From positions 62,001 to 126,000 of the forward strand of contig NZ_JAKLJA010000011.1 of assembly GCF_022213065.1 (NCBI RefSeq): a stretch of 64,000 nucleotides of DNA, written 5' to 3'. The translations under genes were made by a program, and so were the position numbers. The DNA is from Paraburkholderia tagetis. GTDB taxonomy: Bacteria > Pseudomonadota > Gammaproteobacteria > Burkholderiales > Burkholderiaceae. The stretch's first letter is position 1, and the number at the start of each line of letters is the position of its first letter. This document shows positions 52,427 through 61,269 of the stretch, piece after piece. Below the pieces are notes generated by a model. It made no database searches. It had not been told where the DNA came from and saw nothing but the letters and a program-made list of their open reading frames with translations.

Positions 52427-53653
52427 ATGGAATCATTCGACATCGCCGTGATCGGCGCAGGCGCGGCCGGCATGATGTGCGCGGCGGTGGCCGGCCAGCA
52501 GGGCCGCCGTGTGGCGCTGATCGATCATGCGCCGCGCCTCGCGGAAAAAATCCGCATCTCGGGCGGCGGCCGCTGCAACTTCACGAATTTGCAGGCGAGC
52601 CCCGCCAACTATCTCTCGAACAACCCGCATTTCTGCCGCTCGGCGCTCGCGCGCTACACGCCGCGCGACTTCCTCGCGCTGCTGCGTCAGCATCGCGTGA
52701 CCTGGCACGAGAAGCACAAGGGCCAGCTCTTTTGCGACCAGTCGAGCGAGGCGATCATCGACGTCCTGCGCGCCGAATGCGACGCAGGCGGCGTGGCATG
52801 GCGGCGCCCGCTGCCCGTCGAGGCGGTGAATCATGCCGACGGAGCGGGCTTCACGCTCGGCACGCCGCAGGGCGAGATTCGCGCCAAGGCGCTGGTGATC
52901 GCCACGGGCGGTCTCTCGATACCGAAGATCGGCGCCACCGATTTCGCCTACCGCGTCGCGAAGCAGTTCGGCCACAAGCTCGTCGACACGCGTCCCGCGC
53001 TGGTGCCGCTCACGTTCGCACAGCAGGACTGGGCGCCTTACGTGCCGCTGGCGGGCGTCTCGCTCGAAGTGCACGTTGCGACCGGCGAGCGCAAGACCGG
53101 CGGAGCCTTCGACGAGGACCTGCTGTTCACGCATCGCGGCCTCTCCGGGCCCGGAGTACTGCAGATTTCGAGCTACTGGCAGCCGGGTCAGCCAATTCGC
53201 GTGAATCTGCTGCCTGAGCGAGCCGTCGGCGATGCGTTGATCGAGGCGAAGGGCGCGACGAAGCGCCAGATCGGCAACCTGTTAGCCGAGTGGGTGCCGA
53301 CGCGCCTTGCGCACGCCTGGCTCGAGGCGCATCAGGTGCCGCTGGAGGCGCGTCTTGCCGATCTGCCCGACAAGACGCTGCGTCGGATCGGCGAGGGGCT
53401 CGCGCAATGGACGCTGACGCCGACTGGCACCGAAGGCTACAAGAAGGCCGAAGTGACGCGTGGCGGCGTGGATACGCGCGAGCTCTCCTCCGCGACGTTG
53501 ATGAGCCAGCGCGTGCCGGGACTGTATTTCGTGGGCGAGGCGGTGGACGTGACGGGCTGGCTCGGCGGCTACAACTTCCAGTGGGCGTGGGCGTCGGGCG
53601 TGGCCGCTGGCGAGGCTGCCGCGCAATTCTCGGCGGCAGCGGGCAACGCCTGA
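52427..53653 (+). CDS. NAD(P)/FAD-dependent oxidoreductase, HI0933/BaiN family
   Basis: A 408-residue flavoprotein. The FAD dinucleotide fold is IAVIGAGAAGMMCAAVAG at the N-terminus, followed by the family signature RISGGGRCNFTN near 45 and a C-terminal EAVDVTGWLGGYNFQWAW near 366. Members include BaiN, linked to bile-acid reduction, but most have no known substrate. No ribosome site is seen; see the TAGAAT element upstream. Confidence 0.9.
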   Translation: MESFDIAVIGAGAAGMMCAAVAGQQGRRVALIDHAPRLAEKIRISGGGRCNFTNLQASPANYLSNNPHFCRSALARYTPRDFLALLRQHRVTWHEKHKGQLFCDQSSEAIIDVLRAECDAGGVAWRRPLPVEAVNHADGAGFTLGTPQGEIRAKALVIATGGLSIPKIGATDFAYRVAKQFGHKLVDTRPALVPLTFAQQDWAPYVPLAGVSLEVHVATGERKTGGAFDEDLLFTHRGLSGPGVLQISSYWQPGQPIRVNLLPERAVGDALIEAKGATKRQIGNLLAEWVPTRLAHAWLEAHQVPLEARLADLPDKTLRRIGEGLAQWTLTPTGTEGYKKAEVTRGGVDTRELSSATLMSQRVPGLYFVGEAVDVTGWLGGYNFQWAWASGVAAGEAAAQFSAAAGNA

Positions 53654-53799
53654 CGTTTGCTGGACGGCCAACAAACGAAGCAGTGAATGCGGGCGAACGG
53701 GCCGCCAGGGTTCGGGTTTTTCCTCCAGGTGGCCCCACGGTGCCCTGACATGGAACTGCTATACTTGATTTTCTTTACCTCCTGATCCGTTATTGGAAA

Positions 53800-54012
53800 A
53801 TGACGACCATCCGCGTAAAAGAAAACGAACCCTTTGAAGTTGCCATGCGCCGCTTCAAGCGCACGATCGAGAAGAATGGTCTCCTGACCGAGCTTCGTGC
53901 GCGAGAGTTTTACGAAAAACCCACGGCTGAACGTAAGCGCAAGAAGGCAGCGGCGGTGAAGCGCCACTTCAAGCGCCTGCGCAGCCAGATGCTGCCGAAG
54001 AAGCTGTACTGA
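53800..54012 (+). CDS. rpsU: 30S ribosomal protein S21
   Basis: S21 is a small basic protein of the 30S head/platform, needed for pairing between mRNA leader and 16S rRNA 3' end. The 70-residue sequence ([20 protein letters not shown], ending MLPKKLY) is the standard length. It leads the macromolecular-synthesis operon rpsU-yqeY-dnaG-rpoD and is followed by a strong terminator that would set its expression above the genes behind it. Confidence 0.97.
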   Translation: MTTIRVKENEPFEVAMRRFKRTIEKNGLLTELRAREFYEKPTAERKRKKAAAVKRHFKRLRSQMLPKKLY

Positions 54013-54168
54013 TTGTGACGCCGCCATGGCTTCCGTTGGTTTTGGAAATTCATGGCGACGCAAGCAGCCGGCATTGCCGCTGGCCAGTCCCGGGAAACCC
54101 GGGCCGGGCCGGCAACAAGGCCTGCGCTTTTTTCTGGTGTGGCCGCAGCCGTGTCGAATCCGCACCGA

Positions 54169-54199
54169 CCCGCCTGGAAACGCTTCCAGGCGGGTTTTT
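54169..54199 (+). terminator. intrinsic terminator between rpsU and yqeY
   Basis: CCCGCCTGGAA and TTCCAGGCGGG form a perfect 11-bp stem followed by five Ts. A second, weaker CCCGGG-AAA-CCCGGG hairpin precedes it at 54089-54103. The nearly 300-base gap (54013-54310) otherwise holds no gene. Confidence 0.9.
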
Positions 54200-54310
54200 G
54201 CATTCCTGTGATGTTTCGGTGCGCGGGTTTGGCTGGTGGTTTGGCGCGGTGGCCGCGCTGCCCGGGATTCTCCCGGGGATTGTGCAACCCCAACGCATTT
54301 CAGGTGAGTG

Positions 54311-54757
54311 ATGAGTCTCAAGGACCAGATCAACGACGACATGAAGGCCGCGATGCGCGCGCGCGAAAGCGAGCGCCTCGCCACGATTCGTCTGCTGCTC
54401 GCCGCCATCAAGCAACGTGAAGTCGACGAGCGCGTGACGCTCGACGACGCCGGCATCACGGCGGTCATCGACAAGATGATCAAGCAGCGCAAGGACTCGA
54501 TCAGCCAGTTCGAAGCGGCGGGCCGCACGGACCTCGTCGAGAAGGAAAACGCCGAGTTGCAAGTCCTGTCCGCCTATATGCCCGAGCAGCTTTCGGAGGC
54601 CGAAATCGCCGCCGAAGTGCAGGCAGCAGTCGCCCAGGTGGGTGCGAGCGGCCCGCAGGACATGGGCAAGGTCATGGGCGTGCTCAAGCCCAAGCTGGCA
54701 GGCCGCGCCGACATGACGGCGGTCTCCGGGCTCGTCAAGGCCGCGCTCGCGAAGTGA
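54311..54757 (+). CDS. GatB/YqeY domain protein
   Basis: A 148-residue YqeY-type protein, related to the tRNA-binding tail domain of GatB. The start LKDQINDDMKAAMRARESER is typical, and ENAELQVLSAYMPEQLSEAE and GKVMGVLKPKLAGRADM complete the fold. Exact role unknown; it is commonly found between rpsU and dnaG. AGGTG precedes the ATG. Confidence 0.92.
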   Translation: MSLKDQINDDMKAAMRARESERLATIRLLLAAIKQREVDERVTLDDAGITAVIDKMIKQRKDSISQFEAAGRTDLVEKENAELQVLSAYMPEQLSEAEIAAEVQAAVAQVGASGPQDMGKVMGVLKPKLAGRADMTAVSGLVKAALAK

Positions 54758-54869
54758 GGGCCGCGTCTCGCGCGGCGCCGGCTTTTCTCGCCGTGCACCG
54801 TCGCGAGGCCTGTCAAGGGCCGTGCGAACGTGCGTGCCCAACCCCTGTTACCCGAGCTCCCGTGCCCTG

Positions 54870-56765
54870 ATGATTCCGCATTCGTTCCTGCAGGATCTGC
54901 TCAACCGCGTCGATATTGTTGACGTGGTGGGGCGTTACGTGCAGCTCAAGAAGGGCGGCGCGAATTTCATGGGCCTCTGCCCGTTTCACAACGAAAAGAG
55001 CCCTTCGTTTACCGTTAGTCCAACGAAGCAGTTTTATCACTGCTTCGGTTGCGGCGCGCATGGCACCGCCATCGGCTTTCTGATGGAGCACGCGGGCCTC
55101 ACGTTTCCCGAGGCCGTCAACGAGCTCGCGCAATCGGTCGGCCTCACCGTGCCTCAGGAGCCGTCGCCGATGCGTGGCGGCGCCTATGGTGGCGGCAGCG
55201 GCGGTGGCGCCGAGTCCGGCGGCTACGCGCCAGGTGTTTCGAAGGCCGTTACCAACGCGCTCTCGGACCTCATGCAGACGTCTTGTGACTACTACCGCAA
55301 GCAACTGCGCAGCGCGCCGAATGCCATCCAGTATCTGAAAAAGCGCGGCCTCACGGGCGAAGTCGCAGCCCGTTTCGGCCTGGGTTACGCACCCGATGGA
55401 TGGCAGAACCTCGAATCCGCGTTTACCGATTATCGCGACGACGCGCTGGTCGAAGCCGGCCTCGTAATCGTCAGCGAAAAGCAGGATGCGCAGGGCCAGT
55501 CGCGTCGCTACGACCGCTTCCGCGACCGCGTGATGTTCCCCATCCGCAACGTGAAGGGGCAGGTGATCGGCTTTGGCGGGCGGGTGCTCGACGGCGGCGA
55601 GCCCAAATATTTGAATTCCCCGGAAACGCCACTATTTAACAAGGGTAGCGAACTGTACGGGCTGTTCGAGGCGCGACTGGCGATCCGCGAACAGCACTAC
55701 GTGCTGGTAGTCGAAGGGTATATGGACGTGGTCGCGCTTGCGCAACTCGGATTCCAGAACGCGGTGGCGACACTGGGCACCGCGTGCACGCCCATTCACG
55801 TGCAGAAGCTGATGCGTCAGACCGATACGGTGATCTTCAGCTTCGACGGCGATGCGGCGGGCCGCCGCGCGGCGCGGCGTGCGCTAGACGCGTGCCTGCC
55901 GCATGCGGCGGATAACCGTACGATCCGCTTTCTGTTCCTGCCCTCGGAGCACGATCCGGACAGCTATGTGCGCGAATTCGGCGCCGAGGCATTCAAGGAG
56001 CAGGTCGACCGGGCCATGCCGCTCTCGCAGTTCATGCTGAACGAAGTCCTGGCGGGCAAGGAACTCGATCAGCCCGAAGGGCGTGCCCGCGCGCTGTTCG
56101 ATGCGAAGCCGCTGTTGCAGGCGCTGCCGGCGAACGCGCTGCGCGCGCAGATCATGCACATGTTCGCGGACCGCCTCGACGTGCCGTTCGAGGAAGTCGC
56201 GGCGCTTTGCGAGGTCGATGCCCGCATTGCCCAGGCGGCGCGCCAGGCGCCCGCGCGCAAGGACCGGCACCTCGTGACCGGGATCGAGCGCAAGGCGCTG
56301 CGAAACCTGGTGATGCATCCGCGCATCGTGGCGCAGCTCGACGAGGAGGCCGAACAGGCGCTCATCACGCTCACGCGGCACGGCGAACTGTTCGAGGAAG
56401 TGACCACGCACGCACGCGCGCTGGGCGACGCGGCCGAGTTTCAGCTCCTCTCGGATCTGTTGCGAAACGGTGCAAACGCCCCCACCTTCGAGGAGATTTT
56501 TCGCGAAATTCTGGACTATGATGAAAACGTTCGGGATTTGCTGATGAAAAATCCAGAAGACGGCGCCGTCGTGGAGGAGCGCCGCGAGCAGGAGCGGCTC
56601 GTGGGCGAGGAAATGACGGCGGCAATCCTGAAAATGCGCTTCGACGCCTGCAGCGAGCGGCTGGACGTGCTTTCGCGGCAGTCGCGTCATACGCCCGAGG
56701 AGCTTGCCGAATATGTGAAACTGAATCAGACGCGAGCTGACATGAAACGCCAGCTCGGGCTGTAG
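54870..56765 (+). CDS. dnaG: DNA primase
   Basis: DnaG lays RNA primers at the replication fork. The 631-residue protein has the CHC2 zinc domain (CPFHNEKSPSF near 40 and FYHCFGCGAHG near 59), a Gly-rich linker near 105-120, the TOPRIM core with VVEGYMDVVALAQ near 281 and FSFDGDAAGRRAARRA near 325, and a C-terminal helicase-binding domain ending NQTRADMKRQLG. The Gly-rich insertion after the zinc domain is longer than in E. coli. Confidence 0.97.
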   Translation: MIPHSFLQDLLNRVDIVDVVGRYVQLKKGGANFMGLCPFHNEKSPSFTVSPTKQFYHCFGCGAHGTAIGFLMEHAGLTFPEAVNELAQSVGLTVPQEPSPMRGGAYGGGSGGGAESGGYAPGVSKAVTNALSDLMQTSCDYYRKQLRSAPNAIQYLKKRGLTGEVAARFGLGYAPDGWQNLESAFTDYRDDALVEAGLVIVSEKQDAQGQSRRYDRFRDRVMFPIRNVKGQVIGFGGRVLDGGEPKYLNSPETPLFNKGSELYGLFEARLAIREQHYVLVVEGYMDVVALAQLGFQNAVATLGTACTPIHVQKLMRQTDTVIFSFDGDAAGRRAARRALDACLPHAADNRTIRFLFLPSEHDPDSYVREFGAEAFKEQVDRAMPLSQFMLNEVLAGKELDQPEGRARALFDAKPLLQALPANALRAQIMHMFADRLDVPFEEVAALCEVDARIAQAARQAPARKDRHLVTGIERKALRNLVMHPRIVAQLDEEAEQALITLTRHGELFEEVTTHARALGDAAEFQLLSDLLRNGANAPTFEEIFREILDYDENVRDLLMKNPEDGAVVEERREQERLVGEEMTAAILKMRFDACSERLDVLSRQSRHTPEELAEYVKLNQTRADMKRQLGL

Positions 56766-56932
56766 GGGGGAGCGTGCGCAGGCGATTATTACCCTGCGTG
56801 CTACAATAAAAGGTTCTCAGCGGTTTGTTTTTGTTGTTTGTTTTTGTTTTTTCCGGGCGGACAGCTCAAGGATCACTCGGAGGTCATTCGCCGGGTGGTA
56901 CCAAAAGGTGTCCAGTTTCCAGCAAGGGCGGA

Positions 56933-57154
56933 ATGGCAATGGCAAAGACTACAGGCGGAAAAAAGGCGACAGGCAAAGGCTCGACGGAGCCGACCAGCAA
57001 GGTCACGAAGGCCCAGGACGCACCATCATCCGCCAGTTCCCGCCGCAAGGCGGCGACCGCCAGTCATGAAGTCCCCGCAGTCCGGAAGAAAGCCATGGCT
57101 GCTTCGGCCGCGCGAGCGGCGCCCGGCAACGAAGCGGTCCGGTGGTCCGAGTAG
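56933..57154 (+). pseudogene. apparent N-terminal segment of rpoD in another frame
   Basis: This 73-codon frame begins [17 protein letters not shown] after an AAGGGCGGA ribosome-like site and has the Lys/Ala/Ser/Thr-rich composition of the N-terminal extension of Burkholderia RpoD. It stops with TAG at 57152. The downstream RpoD frame, one base over, continues with the same kind of composition ([14 protein letters not shown]). The simplest reading is one gene split by a single-base change near 57130-57155, or a sequencing error. Which frame the cell uses is not known. Confidence 0.55.
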
Positions 57155-57275
57155 TGCAAGGCAAGTGCCTGCCGTTGCGGACGATGCGGCAGAGCGCGAG
57201 GCTCCAGTATCCACGGTTCAAGAGGCTGATGTCCAACAGCCGCGAGTCGAGACTACAGCCGGTACGGCGAACTCC

Positions 57276-59321
57276 ATGACGAAAAAGCTGAATGAAGTGT
57301 CCGTCGATGACGACGCAAACCAGAGCGAAGAAAGCACGCCCACCGCGGGCAAGGGTGAGAAAACCACCCGTGCGCGCGACCGGCGAGCGAAGGAAAAGGC
57401 GCTGCTGAAAGACGCATTCGCGTCATCGCAGCCCGGGACCGTCGAGGAACTCGAAGAACGCCGCAACAAGCTGCGCGCGCTCATCAAGCTTGGCAAGGAG
57501 CGTGGCTACCTCACGTACGCGGAAATCAACGATCACCTTCCGGACAACTTCACCGAGACCGAGGCGATCGAAGGCATCATCAGCACGTTCAACGACATGG
57601 GCGTGGCCGTCTACGAACAGGCGCCCGATGCCGAAACGCTGCTCCTGAACGACAACGCGCCCAACGCTTCTTCGGACGACGAAGTAGAAGAGGAAGCGGA
57701 AGTCGCACTCTCCACCGTCGACTCCGAATTCGGCCGCACGACCGACCCGGTGCGTATGTACATGCGCGAAATGGGTACGGTCGAGCTGCTCACGCGCGAA
57801 GGCGAAATCGAAATCGCCAAGCGTATCGAAGACGGCCTCATGCACATGGTCATGGCAATCTCCGCTTGCCCGACCACCATTGCCGACATCCTCTCGATGG
57901 CCGAACGCGTCGCGAACGACGAGAGTCGCGTGGACGAGCTCGTCGACGGCTTGATCGATCCGAACGCCGAAGACACCGACGGCTTCAATGCGAAGGAAGC
58001 CGAAGAGATCGAGAACGAGGCAGAAGAAGAGGAAGAGGAAGAGGAAGAAGAGGAGCAAGAAGAGGACGACGGCACGGCCCAGGCGACGGCCAACGCGGCG
58101 CAGCTCGAAGCCCTCAAGCGCACTTCGCTCGAAAAATTCGCGCTCATCAGCGAATGGTTCGACAAGATGCGTCGCGCGTTCGAGAAGGAGGGCTACAAGT
58201 CGAAGTCCTACCTCAAGGCGCAGGAAACGATCCAGACCGAACTGATGTCGATCCGCTTCACGGCGCGTACCGTCGAGCGTCTGTGCGACACGTTGCGCGC
58301 GCAAGTAGATGAAGTGCGCCAGGTCGAACGCCAGATCCTGCACACGGTCGTGGACAAGTGCGGCATGCCGCGCTCGGAGTTCATCGCGCGCTTCCCGGGC
58401 AATGAAACCGACCTCGACTGGTCCGACAAGATCGTTGCCGAGAATCACTCGTACAGCGCAATCCTCTCACGCAACATTCCGGCGATCCGCGAGCAGCAGC
58501 AGCGCCTGCTGGACTTGCAGGCGCGCGTGGTGCTGCCGCTGAAGGACCTCAAGGAAACCAACCGCCAGATGGCGGCCGGCGAACTGAAGGCGCGCCAGGC
58601 CAAGCGCGAGATGACCGAGGCGAACCTGCGTCTCGTGATCTCGATTGCGAAGAAGTACACGAATCGCGGTTTGCAGTTCCTCGACCTCATCCAGGAAGGC
58701 AACATCGGCCTGATGAAGGCGGTGGACAAGTTCGAGTATCGTCGTGGTTACAAGTTCTCGACCTACGCGACGTGGTGGATCCGTCAGGCCATCACGCGCT
58801 CGATTGCGGACCAGGCGCGCACGATCCGCATTCCGGTTCACATGATCGAGACGATCAACAAGATGAACCGCATCTCGCGGCAGATCCTGCAGGAAACCGG
58901 CCTCGAGCCGGATCCGGCAACGCTCGCCGAGAAGATGGAAATGCCGGAGGACAAGATCCGCAAGATCATGAAGATCGCGAAGGAGCCGATCTCCATGGAA
59001 ACGCCGATCGGCGACGACGACGATTCGCATCTGGGCGACTTCATCGAGGACAACAACACGGTGGCGCCCGCCGACGCCGCGCTGCACGCATCGATGCGCG
59101 ATGTGGTGAAGGACGTGCTCGACTCGCTTACGCCGCGCGAGGCAAAGGTGCTGCGCATGCGCTTCGGTATCGAGATGAGCACGGACCACACGCTCGAAGA
59201 GGTCGGCAAGCAGTTCGATGTCACGCGCGAGCGGATTCGCCAGATCGAAGCAAAGGCACTGCGCAAGCTGCGTCACCCGAGCCGCTCGGACAAGCTCAAA
59301 TCATTCCTCGAAGGGAACTGA
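57276..59321 (+). CDS. rpoD: RNA polymerase primary sigma factor RpoD (sigma-70)
   Basis: The housekeeping sigma factor. From ATG 57276 it has 681 residues: region 1.1 ([20 protein letters not shown]), 1.2 ([20 protein letters not shown]), a non-conserved region with a run of 11 Glu residues, region 2 ([40 protein letters not shown]), region 3, and region 4 ([20 protein letters not shown]). The frame is open upstream to about 56838 and could start at ATG 57066; the extension in the other frame suggests a frameshift. It is last in the rpsU-yqeY-dnaG-rpoD operon. Confidence 0.93.
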   Translation: MTKKLNEVSVDDDANQSEESTPTAGKGEKTTRARDRRAKEKALLKDAFASSQPGTVEELEERRNKLRALIKLGKERGYLTYAEINDHLPDNFTETEAIEGIISTFNDMGVAVYEQAPDAETLLLNDNAPNASSDDEVEEEAEVALSTVDSEFGRTTDPVRMYMREMGTVELLTREGEIEIAKRIEDGLMHMVMAISACPTTIADILSMAERVANDESRVDELVDGLIDPNAEDTDGFNAKEAEEIENEAEEEEEEEEEEEQEEDDGTAQATANAAQLEALKRTSLEKFALISEWFDKMRRAFEKEGYKSKSYLKAQETIQTELMSIRFTARTVERLCDTLRAQVDEVRQVERQILHTVVDKCGMPRSEFIARFPGNETDLDWSDKIVAENHSYSAILSRNIPAIREQQQRLLDLQARVVLPLKDLKETNRQMAAGELKARQAKREMTEANLRLVISIAKKYTNRGLQFLDLIQEGNIGLMKAVDKFEYRRGYKFSTYATWWIRQAITRSIADQARTIRIPVHMIETINKMNRISRQILQETGLEPDPATLAEKMEMPEDKIRKIMKIAKEPISMETPIGDDDDSHLGDFIEDNNTVAPADAALHASMRDVVKDVLDSLTPREAKVLRMRFGIEMSTDHTLEEVGKQFDVTRERIRQIEAKALRKLRHPSRSDKLKSFLEGN

Positions 59322-59432
59322 TGTTCGTTTGAGATACGACCGAAACACATGTATTGCGCTTATTTTCTGCTCAATCGCGTGCGTCGGATAGGCAGGTTGG
59401 AGCGGTTCGTGTAGTATGTCGGCCTGCCGTCG

Positions 59433-59467
59433 AAAAGCCCGGCCTCCGTGTAGACCGGGCTTTTTTG
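59433..59467 (+). terminator. rpoD operon terminator
   Basis: AAAAGCCCGG and CCGGGCTTTT pair around a 12-base loop and are followed by more Ts, 112 bases after the rpoD stop. Confidence 0.92.
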
Positions 59468-59493
59468 TTGACTTCCCCTCGTAGTAGCTTCGT

Positions 59494-59581
59494 GGGCCGG
59501 ACGCCGTGTTGGTTGCAGGCAGCGGACTCATAATCCGCCGGAGAAATCCCGTCGTCGGTTCGAACCCGACCCGGCCCACCA
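59494..59581 (+). tRNA. tRNA with CAU anticodon and long variable arm
   Basis: An 88-base cloverleaf with encoded CCA. The acceptor stem GGGCCGG pairs with CCGGCCC. The D-stem is 3 bp (GCC/GGC), the anticodon stem GCGGA/TCCGC with loop CTCATAA (anticodon CAT at 59529-59531), and the T-arm GTCGG-TTCGAAC-CCGAC. The variable region of 15 bases (59539-59553) makes it a type II tRNA. Position 8 is A, with T at the apparent position 14, the reverse of the usual pair. The anticodon loop matches tRNA-Ile2 (lysidine-modified), but type II structure is not expected for Ile or Met, so identity is left open. Confidence 0.85.
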
Positions 59582-59592
59582 TTCCATAGCGT

Positions 59593-59621
59593 TCCAGGGT
59601 GTTCCTGGACGTTCCGTTTTT
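59593..59621 (+). terminator. small terminator after the tRNA
   Basis: TCCAGG and CCTGGA pair, and a TTTTT run follows at 59617-59621. Weak, but well placed 12 bases after the tRNA. Confidence 0.5.
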
Positions 59622-59670
59622 CTCACCCCTCAGTCCAGATTGGATAGGGGCGCCGGTCTTCCTGGACGTT
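59602..59670. repeat. 12-bp direct repeat between tRNA and IS remnant
   Basis: TTCCTGGACGTT occurs at 59602-59613 and 59659-59670, ending 1 base before the transposase stop. It may mark an insertion or deletion scar. Confidence 0.5.
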
Positions 59671-59671
59671 G

Positions 59672-59998
59672 TTAACAGAATGACTTTTGCAGGTGTCGCC
59701 AGCATATGATGCAGCAGGCGATTCTGAGGAAAACCTCGTGGATGGAAGCAAGCTGTTCGAAGCGGATGCGCAGTCGGCGGAAGGTGTGAAGCCACGAGAT
59801 GGTCCGCTCAGCAACCCAGCGTGTTTTGCCTAGCCCACTACCATGAAGCTGACCACGTCGAGCGATTTCGGTTGCAATGCCAGCGTCATGCAGTGGACGT
59901 CGATATTTGTCGTGGTCGTAGCCTCTGTCGCAGACATTGGCAGGGTGCTTAAGCGACTGCGATGCGAAAGAGTCGACGGAAATCAGGGCAGTTTTCCT
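59672..59998 (-). pseudogene. IS5-family transposase, C-terminal remnant
   Basis: The minus-strand frame ending at TAA 59672-59674 reads CDRGYDHDKYRRPLHDAGIA, then GSGLGKTRWVAERTISWLH and FRRLRIRFEQLASIHEVF. This is the C-terminal third of an IS5-type DDE transposase, including the last catalytic Glu region (VAERTISWL). It is interrupted by a stop at about 59999 and no N-terminal part is found, so it is a dead fragment. It sits between the tRNA and the regulator gene. Confidence 0.8.
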
Positions 59999-60052
59999 TC
60001 ACCTGCGGAAAGCTAAATCGATCTGCTGAGTAATGGTCGCGCGCGTCACCCA

Positions 60053-61024
60053 TCACAAGCCAGTCAAATACGGCGGCAATGCCGCGAGCGTCGTGTTCGC
60101 GGCGCCTTCGAAGCGTTGCAGCCAGCGCGCGTCCGCCTGCTTCAGATGGTCGTGCAGGGCAGCGGCCGCCTTCGCCGGCTTCTTCGCGAGCAACAGGTCG
60201 TAAATGGTCCGGTGTTCCTTCAACGCATTCTCGATCGACGTAAGCGGAATGCGCAGCACAGGATCGAACAGGTAGCGGGTCGGCACGAACAGCATGCGCG
60301 TACGCGCCAGCACCTGCAGGATCTCGGCATTGGGACAATGCGACAGCAAGTGGATGTGCAGATCATGCTCGACGACGTCGGTGTCGAACCCTTCGCGCGG
60401 AAAGCCGTCTAGCGCCTCGACCACCGTTGCGCGCAATTGCTCGACGTAGTCTCGGCTCACGTGCGCTGCAGCCTGTTGAAGCGCCTCCGGCTCAAGCAGC
60501 CAGCGCAGTTCATACAAATTATGGGTCTTGTCTGGCGTGACGCGCGTCGCGATCCAGCGGCCCATCGAATCCTTCGTCACGAGCCCGACGCTATGCATGC
60601 GCGCAAGCACATCGCGCGCCACCGTGCGGCTCACACCGAAGTGTTCGGCCAGTCTCTCCTCGATGATTCGCACCGAGACGAACATCACCCGCGCGCACAG
60701 TTCGCGCTCGAGTTCGACATAAATGCGCTCCCACTGCTGCACGGAGGCGATCTTGACTTCGTCGAGCACCGCGCGCTCGCCCGCGACGCCTGGCTTCACC
60801 TTGCCCGCCACTTCATAACCGCGTCCGCTTGCTTCCTTGACGAGCCGCTCGTTGCAGAGCGTCTGCAAGGCGTAGCGCGCCGGAGAACGGCTGATGCCAA
60901 ACGACTTCGCGACCTGTGCTTCCAGCAGCTTTTGCCCGGGCGCGAGGCGACCGTCCTCGATCATGGCTTTGAGTAGCGCATAGGCGCGCTCCTGAACGGA
61001 ATGCTTTTCGACGATTTCTGACAT
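60053..61024 (-). CDS. GntR-type FCD regulator with two winged-helix segments
   Basis: A 323-residue regulator. Residues about 5-75 form a GntR winged helix (QKLLEAQVAKSFGISRSPAR). Residues about 110-165 look like a second winged helix (VRIIEERLAEHFGVSRTVAR then GRWIATRV). The FCD ligand-binding domain follows (LRWLLEPEALQQAAAHVSRD, VEHDLHIHLLSHCPNAEIL, with His ligands HDLHIHLL and EHRTIYDLL). ATG 61024 is chosen for its AGGTGA site; a GTG lies 9 bases upstream. It is divergent from the FAH operon, the likely target. Confidence 0.85.
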   Translation of the reverse strand: MSEIVEKHSVQERAYALLKAMIEDGRLAPGQKLLEAQVAKSFGISRSPARYALQTLCNERLVKEASGRGYEVAGKVKPGVAGERAVLDEVKIASVQQWERIYVELERELCARVMFVSVRIIEERLAEHFGVSRTVARDVLARMHSVGLVTKDSMGRWIATRVTPDKTHNLYELRWLLEPEALQQAAAHVSRDYVEQLRATVVEALDGFPREGFDTDVVEHDLHIHLLSHCPNAEILQVLARTRMLFVPTRYLFDPVLRIPLTSIENALKEHRTIYDLLLAKKPAKAAAALHDHLKQADARWLQRFEGAANTTLAALPPYLTGL

Positions 61025-61160
61025 GGTCTTCACCTGGCGGCGGCGCCTCTACGCGGGACAGATGCCGCAGCTTTCGCAACGCTTTGATTCTGCCGCACGC
61101 GCTTCAGCGGACGGTTGCGAAATGTTAGCCGATTTGGGGCCGCATTTCCGGCGCCCCGCG

Positions 61161-61239
61161 AACCGCGGGTGAAAACACTCCTTGACACCGCGGTTTTGCG
61201 CCGATAGTCTTAAAACGTACATTGCACACGAAGTACATT
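61161..61239 (+). promoter_or_regulatory. promoter and operators of the FAH-lldD-ADC operon
   Basis: TTGACA (61182-61187) and TAGTCT (61205-61210) with a 17-base spacer form a good promoter. An 8-bp inverted repeat AACCGCGG/CCGCGGTT (61161-61168 and 61188-61195) embraces the -35. GTACATT occurs twice with period 16 (61217 and 61233) just after the expected start of transcription. These are candidate binding sites for the divergent FCD regulator. Confidence 0.6.
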
Positions 61240-61269
61240 ATAGGGCGAAAATGGGAGGCAGGGATTCTT

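Noticed and set aside
57866..58312. Plus-strand frame inside rpoD with Arg/Glu-rich content
   Set aside because: Different frame within the conserved sigma factor; reflects the GAA/GAG run of the acidic region.
59301..59795. 164-codon minus-strand frame across the tRNA region
   Set aside because: It runs antisense through the rpoD terminator, the tRNA and the IS remnant in the wrong frame for the transposase.
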